Assembly: GCA_036278735.1 (NCBI GenBank)
Contig: DASUKM010000021.1
Location: 1 to 38,532, forward strand
Direction of reading: 5' to 3'
Length of the DNA stretch: 38,532 nt
Origin: DASUKM01 sp036278735
GTDB lineage: Bacteria > Acidobacteriota > Vicinamibacteria > Vicinamibacterales > 2-12-FULL-66-21
Shown: piece after piece, positions 26,165 to 34,297 of the stretch
Layout of the letters: each line of letters starts with the position of its first letter
How positions within the stretch are numbered: position 1 is the first letter of the stretch
Translations under genes and position numbers: made by a program
The notes under the pieces: model-generated
The model's input: the letters and a program-made list of their open reading frames with translations, nothing else
The model's database searches: none
Told to the model about the DNA's origin: nothing

Positions 26165-28684
26165 ATGCGTACCTCGGCAGCGATCGTCGCCGGTCTGTTC
26201 GTGATCAGTGGCGCCGCGGCGGGCGCCCAACAGTCGAATCCGCCGGTCTTTCGTTCCGGCGTCGACCTCGTTCGCTTCGACCTGAGCGTCGTGGATGCCA
26301 ACGGCCGGCCGGTGACGGACATCCGGCCCGACGAGATCCAGATCGTCCAGGACGGGCACGTGCTGCCGATCGTGCTGTTCCAGCACGTGCGCGAGCCGGC
26401 CGGCCGGTACAAGGACGCCGCCGTCCGCGCCGTCTCCGCGGAGGTCACGAACAACGAGGCGACCCCGCGCGGACATCTCTATATCTTCATCTTCGATCAG
26501 CGGCACATCGCGCCGGGCAACGAGCAGGCGGCGCGGCGCGCGGCCGAAGCGTTCATTCGTACGCGCGTGCGTCCGTCGGACCGCGTCGCCGTCTACGGAC
26601 TGCCGGGTCCTGGCCCTGACCTCTCGTTCACGGCCGACCCGTCGCGTGCGATTGCCGAGCTGCAGAAGGTGCGCGGGTCGCTCGATCGCACGGTCGACAG
26701 CCCGCTCGGCCAGATGACGCTGCAGGAGGCCTACCAGATCGCCGCCGGAGACGAAACGCTGGCCGGGCAGGTGATGAACCGGATGGCCGGGGAACAGATC
26801 GGCGACGTCGGCAAGAGCAAAGCGTCCACCGCGTTGAACACCGGCGGCGGCGGCGTGGGGCAGCAGACGGGGGCCGACGACTACCGGACGACGCTGCGGA
26901 TCCTGACCGAGAACGCGCGCGGCATCGTGCAGCAGACCGACACCGACACCCGCGACTTCCTGCAGCGCCTGTCGGACCTGATGACGCAGTTCCGTCCGAT
27001 CGAAGGGCGCAAGACGGTGGTGCTGCTGTCGGAGGGGTTCCACGACGACAACGTGTCGCGCGAACTGCAGGACGTGGAGGCGTCGGCAGCCGAGGCCTAC
27101 TGCGTGTTCAACGCCCTCGATCTCAATCGCCGCGGCGCCGACCCGTCGCAGGCCGCCGCCCCCACGACCGTGCGGTCGACCGAGATCCAGACGAGCACGG
27201 CGCCGCTGGCGAGCCTCGCGGTCGAGACCGACGGCGTCTTCGTGAACGATGCCTCCGCCCAGATCGACAAGGCCCTCGACCGCATCGCCGACCAGGCGCA
27301 GGACTATTACATCGCCGGCTTCGTGCCCAGCAAGGCCGCCCTCGACAATCGAGGCGCGTACCAGCGCGTGAGCGTGCGCGTGAAGCGTCCGGGCACGCAC
27401 GTGAGCGCCCGGACGGGCTACGCCGTGCCGCGGGCCACGGCGCCGCTGGATCGCCGGCGCGCGATCGATGCGGCGCTCGGCGCGCCGTTCGTCCAGCAGG
27501 CGCTCGACGTGAACTACACGACCTACGAGCTGCGCTCGGAACAGTCGGGCAATCCGCGCGTCGTCCTGTCGCTCGACGCCGACCTGCCGCTGCGCGCCGT
27601 GAGTGACGACACGCACGCGCGCGCCGACGTGGTGTTCGTCGTCCGCGACGTCCACGACGGCCGCGTCGCGGCGAGCGGCACCGATACGATGCCGCTGCCC
27701 ACCAAGCCGCTCGCCGGTTCGGCGCTCGGACGCAGCACGTATCGCGTGCAGTTCGACGTGCCCCCCGGCTCGTATCTGATGCGCGCCGTCGTGAGGGAAC
27801 CGGGCGGCCTCGTGGGCAGCGCGGATCGCCGGTTCGACGTGCGGTCGATCGACGGTCCGGCGGTGACCGCCAGCGACGTGGTACTCGGCTCCGCCGCCGG
27901 CGCGCTGCCGGTGCGCGCGACCGCCTACACCGACAGCGGCCTGAGCGGCGTGCTCGAAGTCTACGGCCGCACGCCGGATCAGTTGTCGAACGTCACCGTG
28001 CAGGTGGCGCTCGCCGGGCCGGATGCGGCCGGCGCGAAAACGTTCGATGCGGACCTGACCCCGGCCGAGGCGTCGTCCCACGGCGCGATCCGGCATGCGA
28101 CGTTCACGATGCCGCTCGAAGGGGTGCAGCCCGGCCCCTACGTCGCCACCGTGCACGTGCGCGCCGGCGGCGAAGCGGTCGCGGACCTCACGCGACAGGT
28201 GGACATCGTGGCGGGAGCGGCGCCGGCGGCCGCGGCCACGACGGAGCCCGCCGCGGCGCCCGATCCGCGCGACGTGGCACAGGGAGAGATCTTCAAGCGC
28301 GCGACAGCCGATTGGACCGGGAGCAACTCGCCGGCCGCGGCGCACGCGACCAGGGGCTTCGATCTGTTTGCGCGCGGCCAGTTCCCCGACGCCGCGGCCG
28401 AACTGCAGCAGGCCTTCGACGCCAACTCGAAGAGCGCCGCCACCGGGTTCGTGCTCGGCTGGGCATGGGAAGCCGCCGGCGATCACCGCAAGGCGATCGG
28501 CGCGTGGCGCGCCGCCGCCGTCGCCGATCCGACGCTCGTGCCCGTGCACCTGGCGCTCGCGGACGTCTACGAACGCCTGTCGGACGGCGCGCTCGCGATG
28601 CAGGTGCTGCGCGCCGGCCTGGCCGCGGTCCCGAACTCCGTGGAACTGAAAGCGAGACTGGCAGAGATCAGCGGCGGCCGTTGA
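26165..28684 (+). CDS. Secreted VWFA-related (Acidobacterial) protein with C-terminal TPR-like region
   Basis: 839 residues. A signal peptide (MRTSAAIVAGLFVISGAAAGAQ) is followed by the VWFA-related Acidobacterial domain (about 30-430): VFRSGVDLVRFDLSVVDANG, an N-terminal beta part (RPDEIQIVQDG), and the Rossmann-like strand LYIFIFDQRHI with Asp111. The GRKTVVLLSEGF strand and the terminal RVSVRVKRPGTHVSARTGY motif also belong. The normal DxSxS metal site is replaced by D-Q-R-H-I-A, so metal binding is doubtful. Residues 430-700 are beta-rich and 710-839 are TPR-like helices. Role unknown; a periplasmic or surface scaffold is plausible. The frame is open far upstream over the sulfatase-like gene, but the signal peptide and a well-spaced Shine-Dalgarno sequence fix the start at 26165. 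Confidence 0.9.
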   Translation: MRTSAAIVAGLFVISGAAAGAQQSNPPVFRSGVDLVRFDLSVVDANGRPVTDIRPDEIQIVQDGHVLPIVLFQHVREPAGRYKDAAVRAVSAEVTNNEATPRGHLYIFIFDQRHIAPGNEQAARRAAEAFIRTRVRPSDRVAVYGLPGPGPDLSFTADPSRAIAELQKVRGSLDRTVDSPLGQMTLQEAYQIAAGDETLAGQVMNRMAGEQIGDVGKSKASTALNTGGGGVGQQTGADDYRTTLRILTENARGIVQQTDTDTRDFLQRLSDLMTQFRPIEGRKTVVLLSEGFHDDNVSRELQDVEASAAEAYCVFNALDLNRRGADPSQAAAPTTVRSTEIQTSTAPLASLAVETDGVFVNDASAQIDKALDRIADQAQDYYIAGFVPSKAALDNRGAYQRVSVRVKRPGTHVSARTGYAVPRATAPLDRRRAIDAALGAPFVQQALDVNYTTYELRSEQSGNPRVVLSLDADLPLRAVSDDTHARADVVFVVRDVHDGRVAASGTDTMPLPTKPLAGSALGRSTYRVQFDVPPGSYLMRAVVREPGGLVGSADRRFDVRSIDGPAVTASDVVLGSAAGALPVRATAYTDSGLSGVLEVYGRTPDQLSNVTVQVALAGPDAAGAKTFDADLTPAEASSHGAIRHATFTMPLEGVQPGPYVATVHVRAGGEAVADLTRQVDIVAGAAPAAAATTEPAAAPDPRDVAQGEIFKRATADWTGSNSPAAAHATRGFDLFARGQFPDAAAELQQAFDANSKSAATGFVLGWAWEAAGDHRKAIGAWRAAAVADPTLVPVHLALADVYERLSDGALAMQVLRAGLAAVPNSVELKARLAEISGGR

Positions 28685-28697
28685 CCCGAGCGTGTCT

Positions 28698-28751
28698 GGG
28701 TCAGGCTTCTATGACCTGACATCTGTGTGGGTCAGGCCTTTACGGCCTGAC
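28698..28751. repeat. Two direct family B palindromic units
   Basis: CTGGGTCAGGCTTCTATGAC plus CTGAC (first unit) and GTGGGTCAGGCCTTTACGGC plus CTGAC (second unit) follow the stop of the VWFA-related gene. Each folds into a GTCAGGCC/GGCCTGAC-type hairpin with a conserved GTGGG head. Related copies occur at 29548, 33161, 33207 and 36472. Confidence 0.8.
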
Positions 28752-28780
28752 GAGACATGAACACCAATTCTGGAGGTCCC

Positions 28781-29539
28781 ATGTTGATTCCGCTCGTATT
28801 GGCCAGCCTCGCTCTGCTGCCCGCGCAGGCGCCCCCGGCCGGCGCCACGACGTTGGACGTGAGCGCGCCGGCCAAGGTCGTGACCCTCGACAAGATCAAG
28901 GGAGAACCGATTCAACTCGCCTGGTCTCCGGACGGCACGCAACTCTACGTTCAGACGGGCCAGCGCACGCGCGTCGGGACGTTCCAGTCGCCCCGGCACT
29001 ACGTGCTCACGCTCGCCGATCAAAAGGTCAAGAGCGTGGACGCGCCGCCGGACTGGGCGACGACGTACTTCACCTGGAAGTCGAACAAGTGGGCGCCCGC
29101 CGCCCGAAACTTCGCGATCAGCATCGACAGCGAACAGCACACGCAGCGGGCGGTTGCGGCCCCCACGGGCGGCGACCTTGCCAAAGGGGGCGCTGACGCG
29201 ACCGGCACGTCGGCCGACGACATGGTCAGCGCCGCGCAGTCCAGCCAGACGCAGCACGTGATCACCCTCATGCTCGCCGGAGAGGTCGTGGGCAAGTACG
29301 TCGACATGCAGTTCGTGCCCGGATACACGTTCGGGTGGGCTCCGGCCGCCGCCGGCCCCGTGATTGCCTATGCGAACGAGGAGGGACATCTCGGCCTCAT
29401 GAATCAGCAGAAGGACAAGCGCGTGGTGCCCGGGACGAAGAACGTGGTGCTCCCCGCGTGGTCGGAGGACGGGAAGCAGATCGCGTTTCTCGAGAAGAAC
29501 GGCAAGAAGTTCGACCTGTACCTGACGCAGGTCCACTGA
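28781..29539 (+). CDS. Secreted PD40/WD40-like beta-propeller protein
   Basis: 252 residues. A signal peptide (MLIPLVLASLALLPAQA) is followed by repeats with the PD40 pattern: IQLAWSPDGTQLYVQTG, YTFGWAPAAAGPVIAYANEEG and LPAWSEDGKQIAFLEKNGKK. Blades of this sort occur in TolB-like propellers. The protein is short, so it would form only part of a propeller or pair with another. The ATG at 28781 follows TGGAGG closely and begins directly with the signal peptide; an in-frame ATG at 28757 would add eight polar residues. Family B repeats flank the gene on both sides in inverted orientation. Function is unknown; its neighbours are VWFA-related proteins. Confidence 0.82.
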   Translation: MLIPLVLASLALLPAQAPPAGATTLDVSAPAKVVTLDKIKGEPIQLAWSPDGTQLYVQTGQRTRVGTFQSPRHYVLTLADQKVKSVDAPPDWATTYFTWKSNKWAPAARNFAISIDSEQHTQRAVAAPTGGDLAKGGADATGTSADDMVSAAQSSQTQHVITLMLAGEVVGKYVDMQFVPGYTFGWAPAAAGPVIAYANEEGHLGLMNQQKDKRVVPGTKNVVLPAWSEDGKQIAFLEKNGKKFDLYLTQVH

Positions 29540-29547
29540 TCGCTTGC

Positions 29548-29621
29548 GGTCAGCCCGTAAAGGGCTGACCCACACGATCATTCGGAAAGCCACACGGTGG
29601 GTCGTAAGGGGCTGACACACG
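29548..29621. repeat. Family B palindromic unit plus a degenerate second copy
   Basis: GGTCAGCCCGTAAAGGGCTG continued by ACCCACAC (29548-29575) lies nine bases after a stop codon and is inverted relative to the units at 28698-28751. A degraded copy with GGTGGGTCGTAAGGGGCTGA follows at about 29596-29615. Confidence 0.75.
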
Positions 29622-29635
29622 CACGGAAGGGGAGC

Positions 29636-30979
29636 ATGAGCGTCCAAGCTGTCGGCCAGGTTGCCGCGATCGTGGCCCTGACCGGAGGCATGGTGCTGGG
29701 TGTGCACGCCCAACCGCCTCCGGCGCGCCAGCAGCAGGCGCCTTCGGCGGGTCAGCAGCCGCCGCGCTTCCGGTCGAGTACGCAGATCGTCGAAGTGGAC
29801 GTCCGCGTCTTCGACAAGGATGGGCAGTTCGTCACGAATCTGAAGCCGGGCGATTTCGAGATCAAGGAAAACGGCACGGTCCAGCCGATCGTGACGGCCA
29901 CGTTGATTGGCGGCGCCCCCGCGGTTTCAGGATCGGCCGCTTCCGCCGCGGCTCCGTCCACCCCGGCGCTCCCGTCCGCGCCCGCCGCGACGCCGCCTGC
30001 CGCTCCCTCGACGTGGATCTTTCTGTTCGACACGATTCACCTCTCGCCGGCGGGCCTTCACCACACGCGCGACGCCGTCAAGTCGTTTCTGGCCGAACGT
30101 CTGCAGAAGCCGGACCTGGCGGGCGTCGTGGCGAACGGCAAGATGCTCGGCAATCATCTGACGACGAACCATGAGGAGCTGGCCAAAGCGATCGACGGCA
30201 TCAAGGTGCCCGACGAACTGACGAACCTGACGCGGGAAATGAAGTTCGACTATCCACGCCTGCAGGACGAGTACGAAGCCTGGCTGATCGCAGCGAAAGA
30301 CGACGGACAGGCGCTCGACCGCGCCGTGGCGCGTGCGTGCCGTGACGAACCGCAGCTGTGCCCGACCGCCGACTCCACCGTCAGGGCCAAGGCGAGCGAG
30401 ATCAACAGCCAGTTCCACCGCGCGTCGCTGCTGACGCTCGACACCCTGCGCGTGCTGTCGCATGGCCTCGCCCGCATGGCCGGCCCCAAGACGCTGGTCT
30501 TCGTGTCGGAAGGGTTCATGATGTGGGGCGTTTCGTCCGAACTGCGCGATGCGATCGGCGAAGCCAATCGCGCCGGTGCCCACGTGTACGCCATCGACGC
30601 GCGTGGCTTGAACAAAGGGCACGGCACCGACCTCCTGATGGCGCGACAGGCGGACGCCGAGTCGTCCTTACCGGCGTTCGACGAGCAGGTGGATGGCCCG
30701 AACAGCCTCGCCATCGATACCGGCGGCATGTTCCTCGAGAACGAGAACGATTTCGGGAAGGCGCTGGACACGGTTCAGCACGACGCCGGCACGTACTACG
30801 TGATTGGCTACACGCCGACGAACCAGACGTTCGACGGCAAGTATCGGACGATCTCGGTGAAGGTGGATCGCCCCGGCGTGAACGTCCGGGCGCGTCGCGG
30901 ATATCTTGCCGTCGAGCCCGCGAAACTGCTCAAAGCGGTGCCCATCGGGACGCCGCCGGCGGGCCCTGGCGGAGCATGA
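29636..30979 (+). CDS. Secreted VWFA-related (Acidobacterial) protein, tandem paralogue 1
   Basis: 447 residues. A signal sequence (MSVQAVGQVAAIVALTGGMVLGVHAQ) and a Gln/Pro-rich linker precede the VWFA-related domain: FRSSTQIVEVDVRVFDKDGQ, PGDFEIKENG, strand WIFLFDTIHLS (Asp132, His135, Ser137), LVFVSEGFMMWG, HVYAIDARGLNKG, and the end motif ISVKVDRPGVNVRARRGYL. The site reads D-x-x-H-x-S rather than DxSxS. The first 70 residues of the domain match the next gene almost residue for residue, so the pair is a tandem duplication. GGAAGG lies five bases before the ATG at 29636. The stop is 16 bases before the next gene, giving a likely operon. Function unknown. Confidence 0.9.
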   Translation: MSVQAVGQVAAIVALTGGMVLGVHAQPPPARQQQAPSAGQQPPRFRSSTQIVEVDVRVFDKDGQFVTNLKPGDFEIKENGTVQPIVTATLIGGAPAVSGSAASAAAPSTPALPSAPAATPPAAPSTWIFLFDTIHLSPAGLHHTRDAVKSFLAERLQKPDLAGVVANGKMLGNHLTTNHEELAKAIDGIKVPDELTNLTREMKFDYPRLQDEYEAWLIAAKDDGQALDRAVARACRDEPQLCPTADSTVRAKASEINSQFHRASLLTLDTLRVLSHGLARMAGPKTLVFVSEGFMMWGVSSELRDAIGEANRAGAHVYAIDARGLNKGHGTDLLMARQADAESSLPAFDEQVDGPNSLAIDTGGMFLENENDFGKALDTVQHDAGTYYVIGYTPTNQTFDGKYRTISVKVDRPGVNVRARRGYLAVEPAKLLKAVPIGTPPAGPGGA

Positions 30980-30995
30980 CCGGCGGGAGGATGAC

Positions 30996-33155
30996 GTGTC
31001 GTTCGGGCGACTTCCCATAATCGCAGCGCTGGGCGGGCTGCTGTGGCAGCAGTCCGCCGCCCCGCCGGCAGCTCAACGCCAAGCGCCCACCTTCAAGTCG
31101 GGCACGCAGGTCGTCCAGGTGGACGTCCGCGTGTTCGACAAGGACGGCCGCTTCGTCACGAACCTCGGGCCGGGGGACTTCGAGATCAAGGAAGACAAGG
31201 TCGCGCAGCCGATTGTCAGCCTGACGCTCGTCGGCGGCGCGGCCACAGCGGGCGTTGCGGCGGCCTCCGGAACGACAGCGGCGACGGCCGGACCCGCAGC
31301 GACAACCCCTGCCGCGTCGACTCGTGCGACGTGGCTCTTCGTCTTCGACACCCCGCATCTGTCCGCCGCCGGCCTGCACCGGACGCGCGAGGCGCTCGAG
31401 ACGTTCATCAGCAGCAAGTTCCGTCAAGGAGACATCGGCGGCGTGGTGGCCGGCGGGAAGATGGCCAACAACCGGCTCACCTCCGACCAGACGGAGCTCG
31501 AGAAGGCCGTCGAAGACGTCAAGCTGCCGGGCAACGAGCGCAGCCTGCGGCGGGAAATGCGCGAGTGGCCGCGCCTCCAGGACGAATACGAAGCCTGGCG
31601 CATCGGCGTCCGCGGGGATGCCGACGCGCTCGCTCAGGCTACGACGCGCGCGTGCTCAGAGCGTCCCGACGAGTGCTATAAGCGCGACGTACCCATCGAT
31701 CTGCAGATCAAGGAGAAGGCGCAGGACGTGGCCCGGACCGCAACCACTGCGACGCAGCTCACGCTGTCGGTCGTGCGGGTGTTGTCGCACGGGCTCGCGC
31801 GCATACCGGGGCCGAAAACCGTGGTGTTCATCTCCGAAGGGTTCTTCCTCCAGGACATGGAATCGGAGCTTCAGGACGCCACCGGCGAGGCGAACCGCGC
31901 CGGCGCGCATTTCTATACGATTGACGCGCGCGGGCTGAACAAGGGCAGCGCGTCGAGCGCGATCGACCAGGCGACCGCGTTCGATGCCGCCGGTCCGTCC
32001 GTGAATTTCGATCTCCAGACCGACGGCACCAACGCGCTCGCGGTCGACACCGGCGGCCTGGCCATTCGCAACGAGAACAATTTCGGCCGCGCGCTCGATA
32101 CGATCCAGCAGGACGCCGGCACCTATTACGTGCTCGGCTACACGCCGGCGAATCAATCGTTCGACGGCAAGTACCGGACGATTTCCGTGTCCGTCACGCG
32201 GCCGGGGCTGAAGGTGCGGGCACGGCGGGGATACCTGGCGCTCCAGCCGGCGCTGATGCTGCGCCCCACGCCCATCGCCGCGACCTCGCCGTCCCGGGGA
32301 GCGCCTGGTCCACCCGGATCATCGGCCTCCCCTGGCCCGGTGAACGCCAGACCTGAACCCTCCGCGGGGTCCGACGTCTCCGAGCCAGCGATCCCGGTCG
32401 CTGCCGGCGCGCCAGACCTCGCGACCGTCCGCCCCGCGCCTCCCGCGCCCGCCGAGCCTCCTTCGAAGGCGCTGCGCGCGAAGATCGAGTCCGGCGGGTT
32501 CGTCGAGAAGCTCCAGGGAGAGGAAACCGGTACGACCGGCGTCGAAAACGACGCGGCTGCGAAGGGATGGGCCGCGTATCAACGCGGGGACGTCGTCGAC
32601 GCCGAGGCGTATCTCGGGCGCGCGGCGCAGTCGCCGGATGCGCATCCATGGGTGAGCTATGCGCTCGGCCTGGCCCACCTCGCGCTCGAGCATTACGCGG
32701 AGGCGGTCCGGGCCTGGAACCACGTGCGCGCCGCGGTGCCGGAGTTCGAGCCGATCTACTTCAATCTCGCCGACGGCTACCTGCTCCAGCACCAGGATGG
32801 CGCCGCGCTGGACGTGCTGCGGGAAGCCGGCAAACGATGGCCGAAGGACGCCGAATTGCTCAACGCGATCGGCGTCGTCGAGGTGCGGCGGGGCGCGCTC
32901 GACGCCGCCGTGAAGTCGTTCGCGCGGGCGATTGCGGCGGAGCCCGCCGACGGCCTCGGCTACTTCAACGCCGGCCGCGCGTACCAGATGCGGGCGGCCA
33001 AGTCGCAGCGGTTCGACGCGAAGATGGAGAAGTGGATTGGGGGGGAAGAGGACCGCAAGAAGGCGCGCGAGCACTACGAACACTACCTGCGCATCGGCGG
33101 CCCCTTCGTGCAGCAGGCGAAGGACGCGCTGGCGACGCTGAACTGGGAAGGGTAG
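30996..33155 (+). CDS. Secreted VWFA-related (Acidobacterial) protein with TPR domain, tandem paralogue 2
   Basis: 719 residues. A short signal sequence (GRLPIIAALGGLLWQQSAA) leads to the VWFA-related domain: FKSGTQVVQVDVRVFDKDGR, strand WLFVFDTPHLS with Asp118, His121 and Ser123, VVFISEGFFLQD, HFYTIDARGLNKG, and the closing VSVTRPGLKVRARRGYLAL. A Pro/Ala/Ser-rich linker (about 425-500) separates it from a C-terminal TPR region (about 525-719; AAKGWAAYQRGDVVDAEAYL, WVSYALGLAHLALEHYAEA, ELLNAIGVVEVRRGALDAA). The start is the GTG at 30996, five bases after GGGAGG; the stretch before it is unrelated text. It differs from its neighbour mainly by the added TPR part, which suggests gain or loss of a protein-binding module after duplication. 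Confidence 0.9.
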   Translation: MSFGRLPIIAALGGLLWQQSAAPPAAQRQAPTFKSGTQVVQVDVRVFDKDGRFVTNLGPGDFEIKEDKVAQPIVSLTLVGGAATAGVAAASGTTAATAGPAATTPAASTRATWLFVFDTPHLSAAGLHRTREALETFISSKFRQGDIGGVVAGGKMANNRLTSDQTELEKAVEDVKLPGNERSLRREMREWPRLQDEYEAWRIGVRGDADALAQATTRACSERPDECYKRDVPIDLQIKEKAQDVARTATTATQLTLSVVRVLSHGLARIPGPKTVVFISEGFFLQDMESELQDATGEANRAGAHFYTIDARGLNKGSASSAIDQATAFDAAGPSVNFDLQTDGTNALAVDTGGLAIRNENNFGRALDTIQQDAGTYYVLGYTPANQSFDGKYRTISVSVTRPGLKVRARRGYLALQPALMLRPTPIAATSPSRGAPGPPGSSASPGPVNARPEPSAGSDVSEPAIPVAAGAPDLATVRPAPPAPAEPPSKALRAKIESGGFVEKLQGEETGTTGVENDAAAKGWAAYQRGDVVDAEAYLGRAAQSPDAHPWVSYALGLAHLALEHYAEAVRAWNHVRAAVPEFEPIYFNLADGYLLQHQDGAALDVLREAGKRWPKDAELLNAIGVVEVRRGALDAAVKSFARAIAAEPADGLGYFNAGRAYQMRAAKSQRFDAKMEKWIGGEEDRKKAREHYEHYLRIGGPFVQQAKDALATLNWEG

Positions 33156-33160
33156 GGTTC

Positions 33161-33233
33161 GTCAGCCCTGAAGGGCTGACCCACAGGCACCCAAGCGGAC
33201 CAGATCTGTGGGTCAGGCCTTTACGGCCTGACC
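33161..33233. repeat. Inverted pair of family B palindromic units
   Basis: GTCAGCCCTGAAGGGCTGAC plus CCACA (33161-33185) and TGTGGGTCAGGCCTTTACGG plus CCTGACC (33207-33233) face each other across 21 bases, so their CCCACA/TGTGGG tails are head to head, as in BIME-type pairs. They fill the gap between the convergent VWFA/TPR gene and the TPR protein gene. Confidence 0.85.
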
Positions 33234-33253
33234 ACCTGACCTGCCCTGCAGAT

Positions 33254-34192
33254 CTAGCTCCCGCCGCCGGTCGACTTGAGCATCTCGAGGATCTTGTTGG
33301 CCTGCGTGACCTCGTTGGCGTCGGCGCCGGGCATGGCGACGAACTTCTGGAGATCCGCCTTCGCCTCGGGGAACTTGTTCTGCGCCAGATACGCGCGGCC
33401 GCGATAGTAGTAGCCTTCCGGCTCCGTCGGGAACGCCGTCACCACCTTGTCGAAGATCGCCGTCGCTTCGGCGGCCTTGCCCTGGTTGATGAGCGAAATG
33501 CCCTCGTTCAGGAACACGACCGGATCCTTCACCTGGCTCATGTCGATCCCATCCAGGTATTTCTGGCTCTCCGCGACCTTCCCCTGATCGACGAGGACGG
33601 AGGCGAGCAGGAGCTTCACCTCGACGTTGTTCGGATCGTGCTGCAGCGCCGCCTGGAGGTGCGTGATGGCTTCGTCGGGCTTCTTCTCGCCGGCATACGT
33701 GCGCGCGATCAATGGCTCCACCTGCCACGCCTCGGGGTACTTGGCCAGCAGCGCCTCGTAAATCGCGCGCGCTTCGGCGTACTTGCCCGCCTGCATCAAC
33801 GGCGCGGCCTTCTCCAGGTCCGTCCGGATTTCGGCGTTCGGATCGACCTTCACGACCGCCTTCTTGATCGCGATCTTCATGTGCGGCAGGCCGTTCACCT
33901 CGCTGAAGGGGACCCTCAGCGACCGCGTCTCGTAGCCATCCTTGGCGAAGTCGAGATTCCAGGTACCGCTGGCGAGCCCTCCGAGGCCCCATTCCCCTTT
34001 CTTGTTCGTCTTGGCGGTCAGGACCTGAGTTTCCCCCTCCTTGACGGCTTTGATCTGAACACCTTCGATCGGCGTACCCGACTCGTCTTCGACGACTCCC
34101 CCCATGCGGCCAATCCCGCGGGTCTGGGCGAGTACAGGAACAGCCAGCGACAAGGCCAGAACAGCCGCCGCCGCGCTACGTAGCGTGCTCAT
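33254..34192 (-). CDS. Secreted TPR protein with carboxypeptidase-regulatory-like domain
   Basis: 312 residues. A signal peptide (MSTLRSAAAAVLALSLAVPVLAQ) is followed by a carboxypeptidase-regulatory-like beta-sandwich at about 25-105 (GGVVEDESGTPIEGVQIKAV, KGEWGLGGLASGTWNLDF). TPR motifs follow from about 125 to the end (AAPLMQAGKYAEARAIYEAL, AITHLQAALQHDPNNVEVKL, EPEGYYYRGRAYLAQNKFPE). The order beta domain then TPR suggests a periplasmic protein-binding scaffold. An upstream in-frame GTG at 34243 exists, but the ATG at 34192 follows a purine-rich GGAGGAGAGG and starts the signal peptide. It is divergent from the fourth sulfatase-like gene. Partner and role are unknown. Confidence 0.9.
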   Translation of the reverse strand: MSTLRSAAAAVLALSLAVPVLAQTRGIGRMGGVVEDESGTPIEGVQIKAVKEGETQVLTAKTNKKGEWGLGGLASGTWNLDFAKDGYETRSLRVPFSEVNGLPHMKIAIKKAVVKVDPNAEIRTDLEKAAPLMQAGKYAEARAIYEALLAKYPEAWQVEPLIARTYAGEKKPDEAITHLQAALQHDPNNVEVKLLLASVLVDQGKVAESQKYLDGIDMSQVKDPVVFLNEGISLINQGKAAEATAIFDKVVTAFPTEPEGYYYRGRAYLAQNKFPEAKADLQKFVAMPGADANEVTQANKILEMLKSTGGGS

Positions 34193-34241
34193 CGATGCCT
34201 CTCCTCCACCAGGAACCGGTGTCGGCTCCATCTCCGTCCCC

Positions 34242-34269
34242 ATTCTATCGTGACCGCACAGTGTATACT
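34242..34269. promoter_or_regulatory. Divergent -10 boxes between TPR and sulfatase-like genes
   Basis: TAGAAT on the minus strand (34247-34242) serves the TPR protein gene, and TATACT on the plus strand (34264-34269) serves the sulfatase-like gene. They are 16 bases apart. Both would give leaders of roughly 20-45 bases. Confidence 0.45.
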
Positions 34270-34297
34270 CGGCTCAGCCTCCCTGAAGCCTTACATC

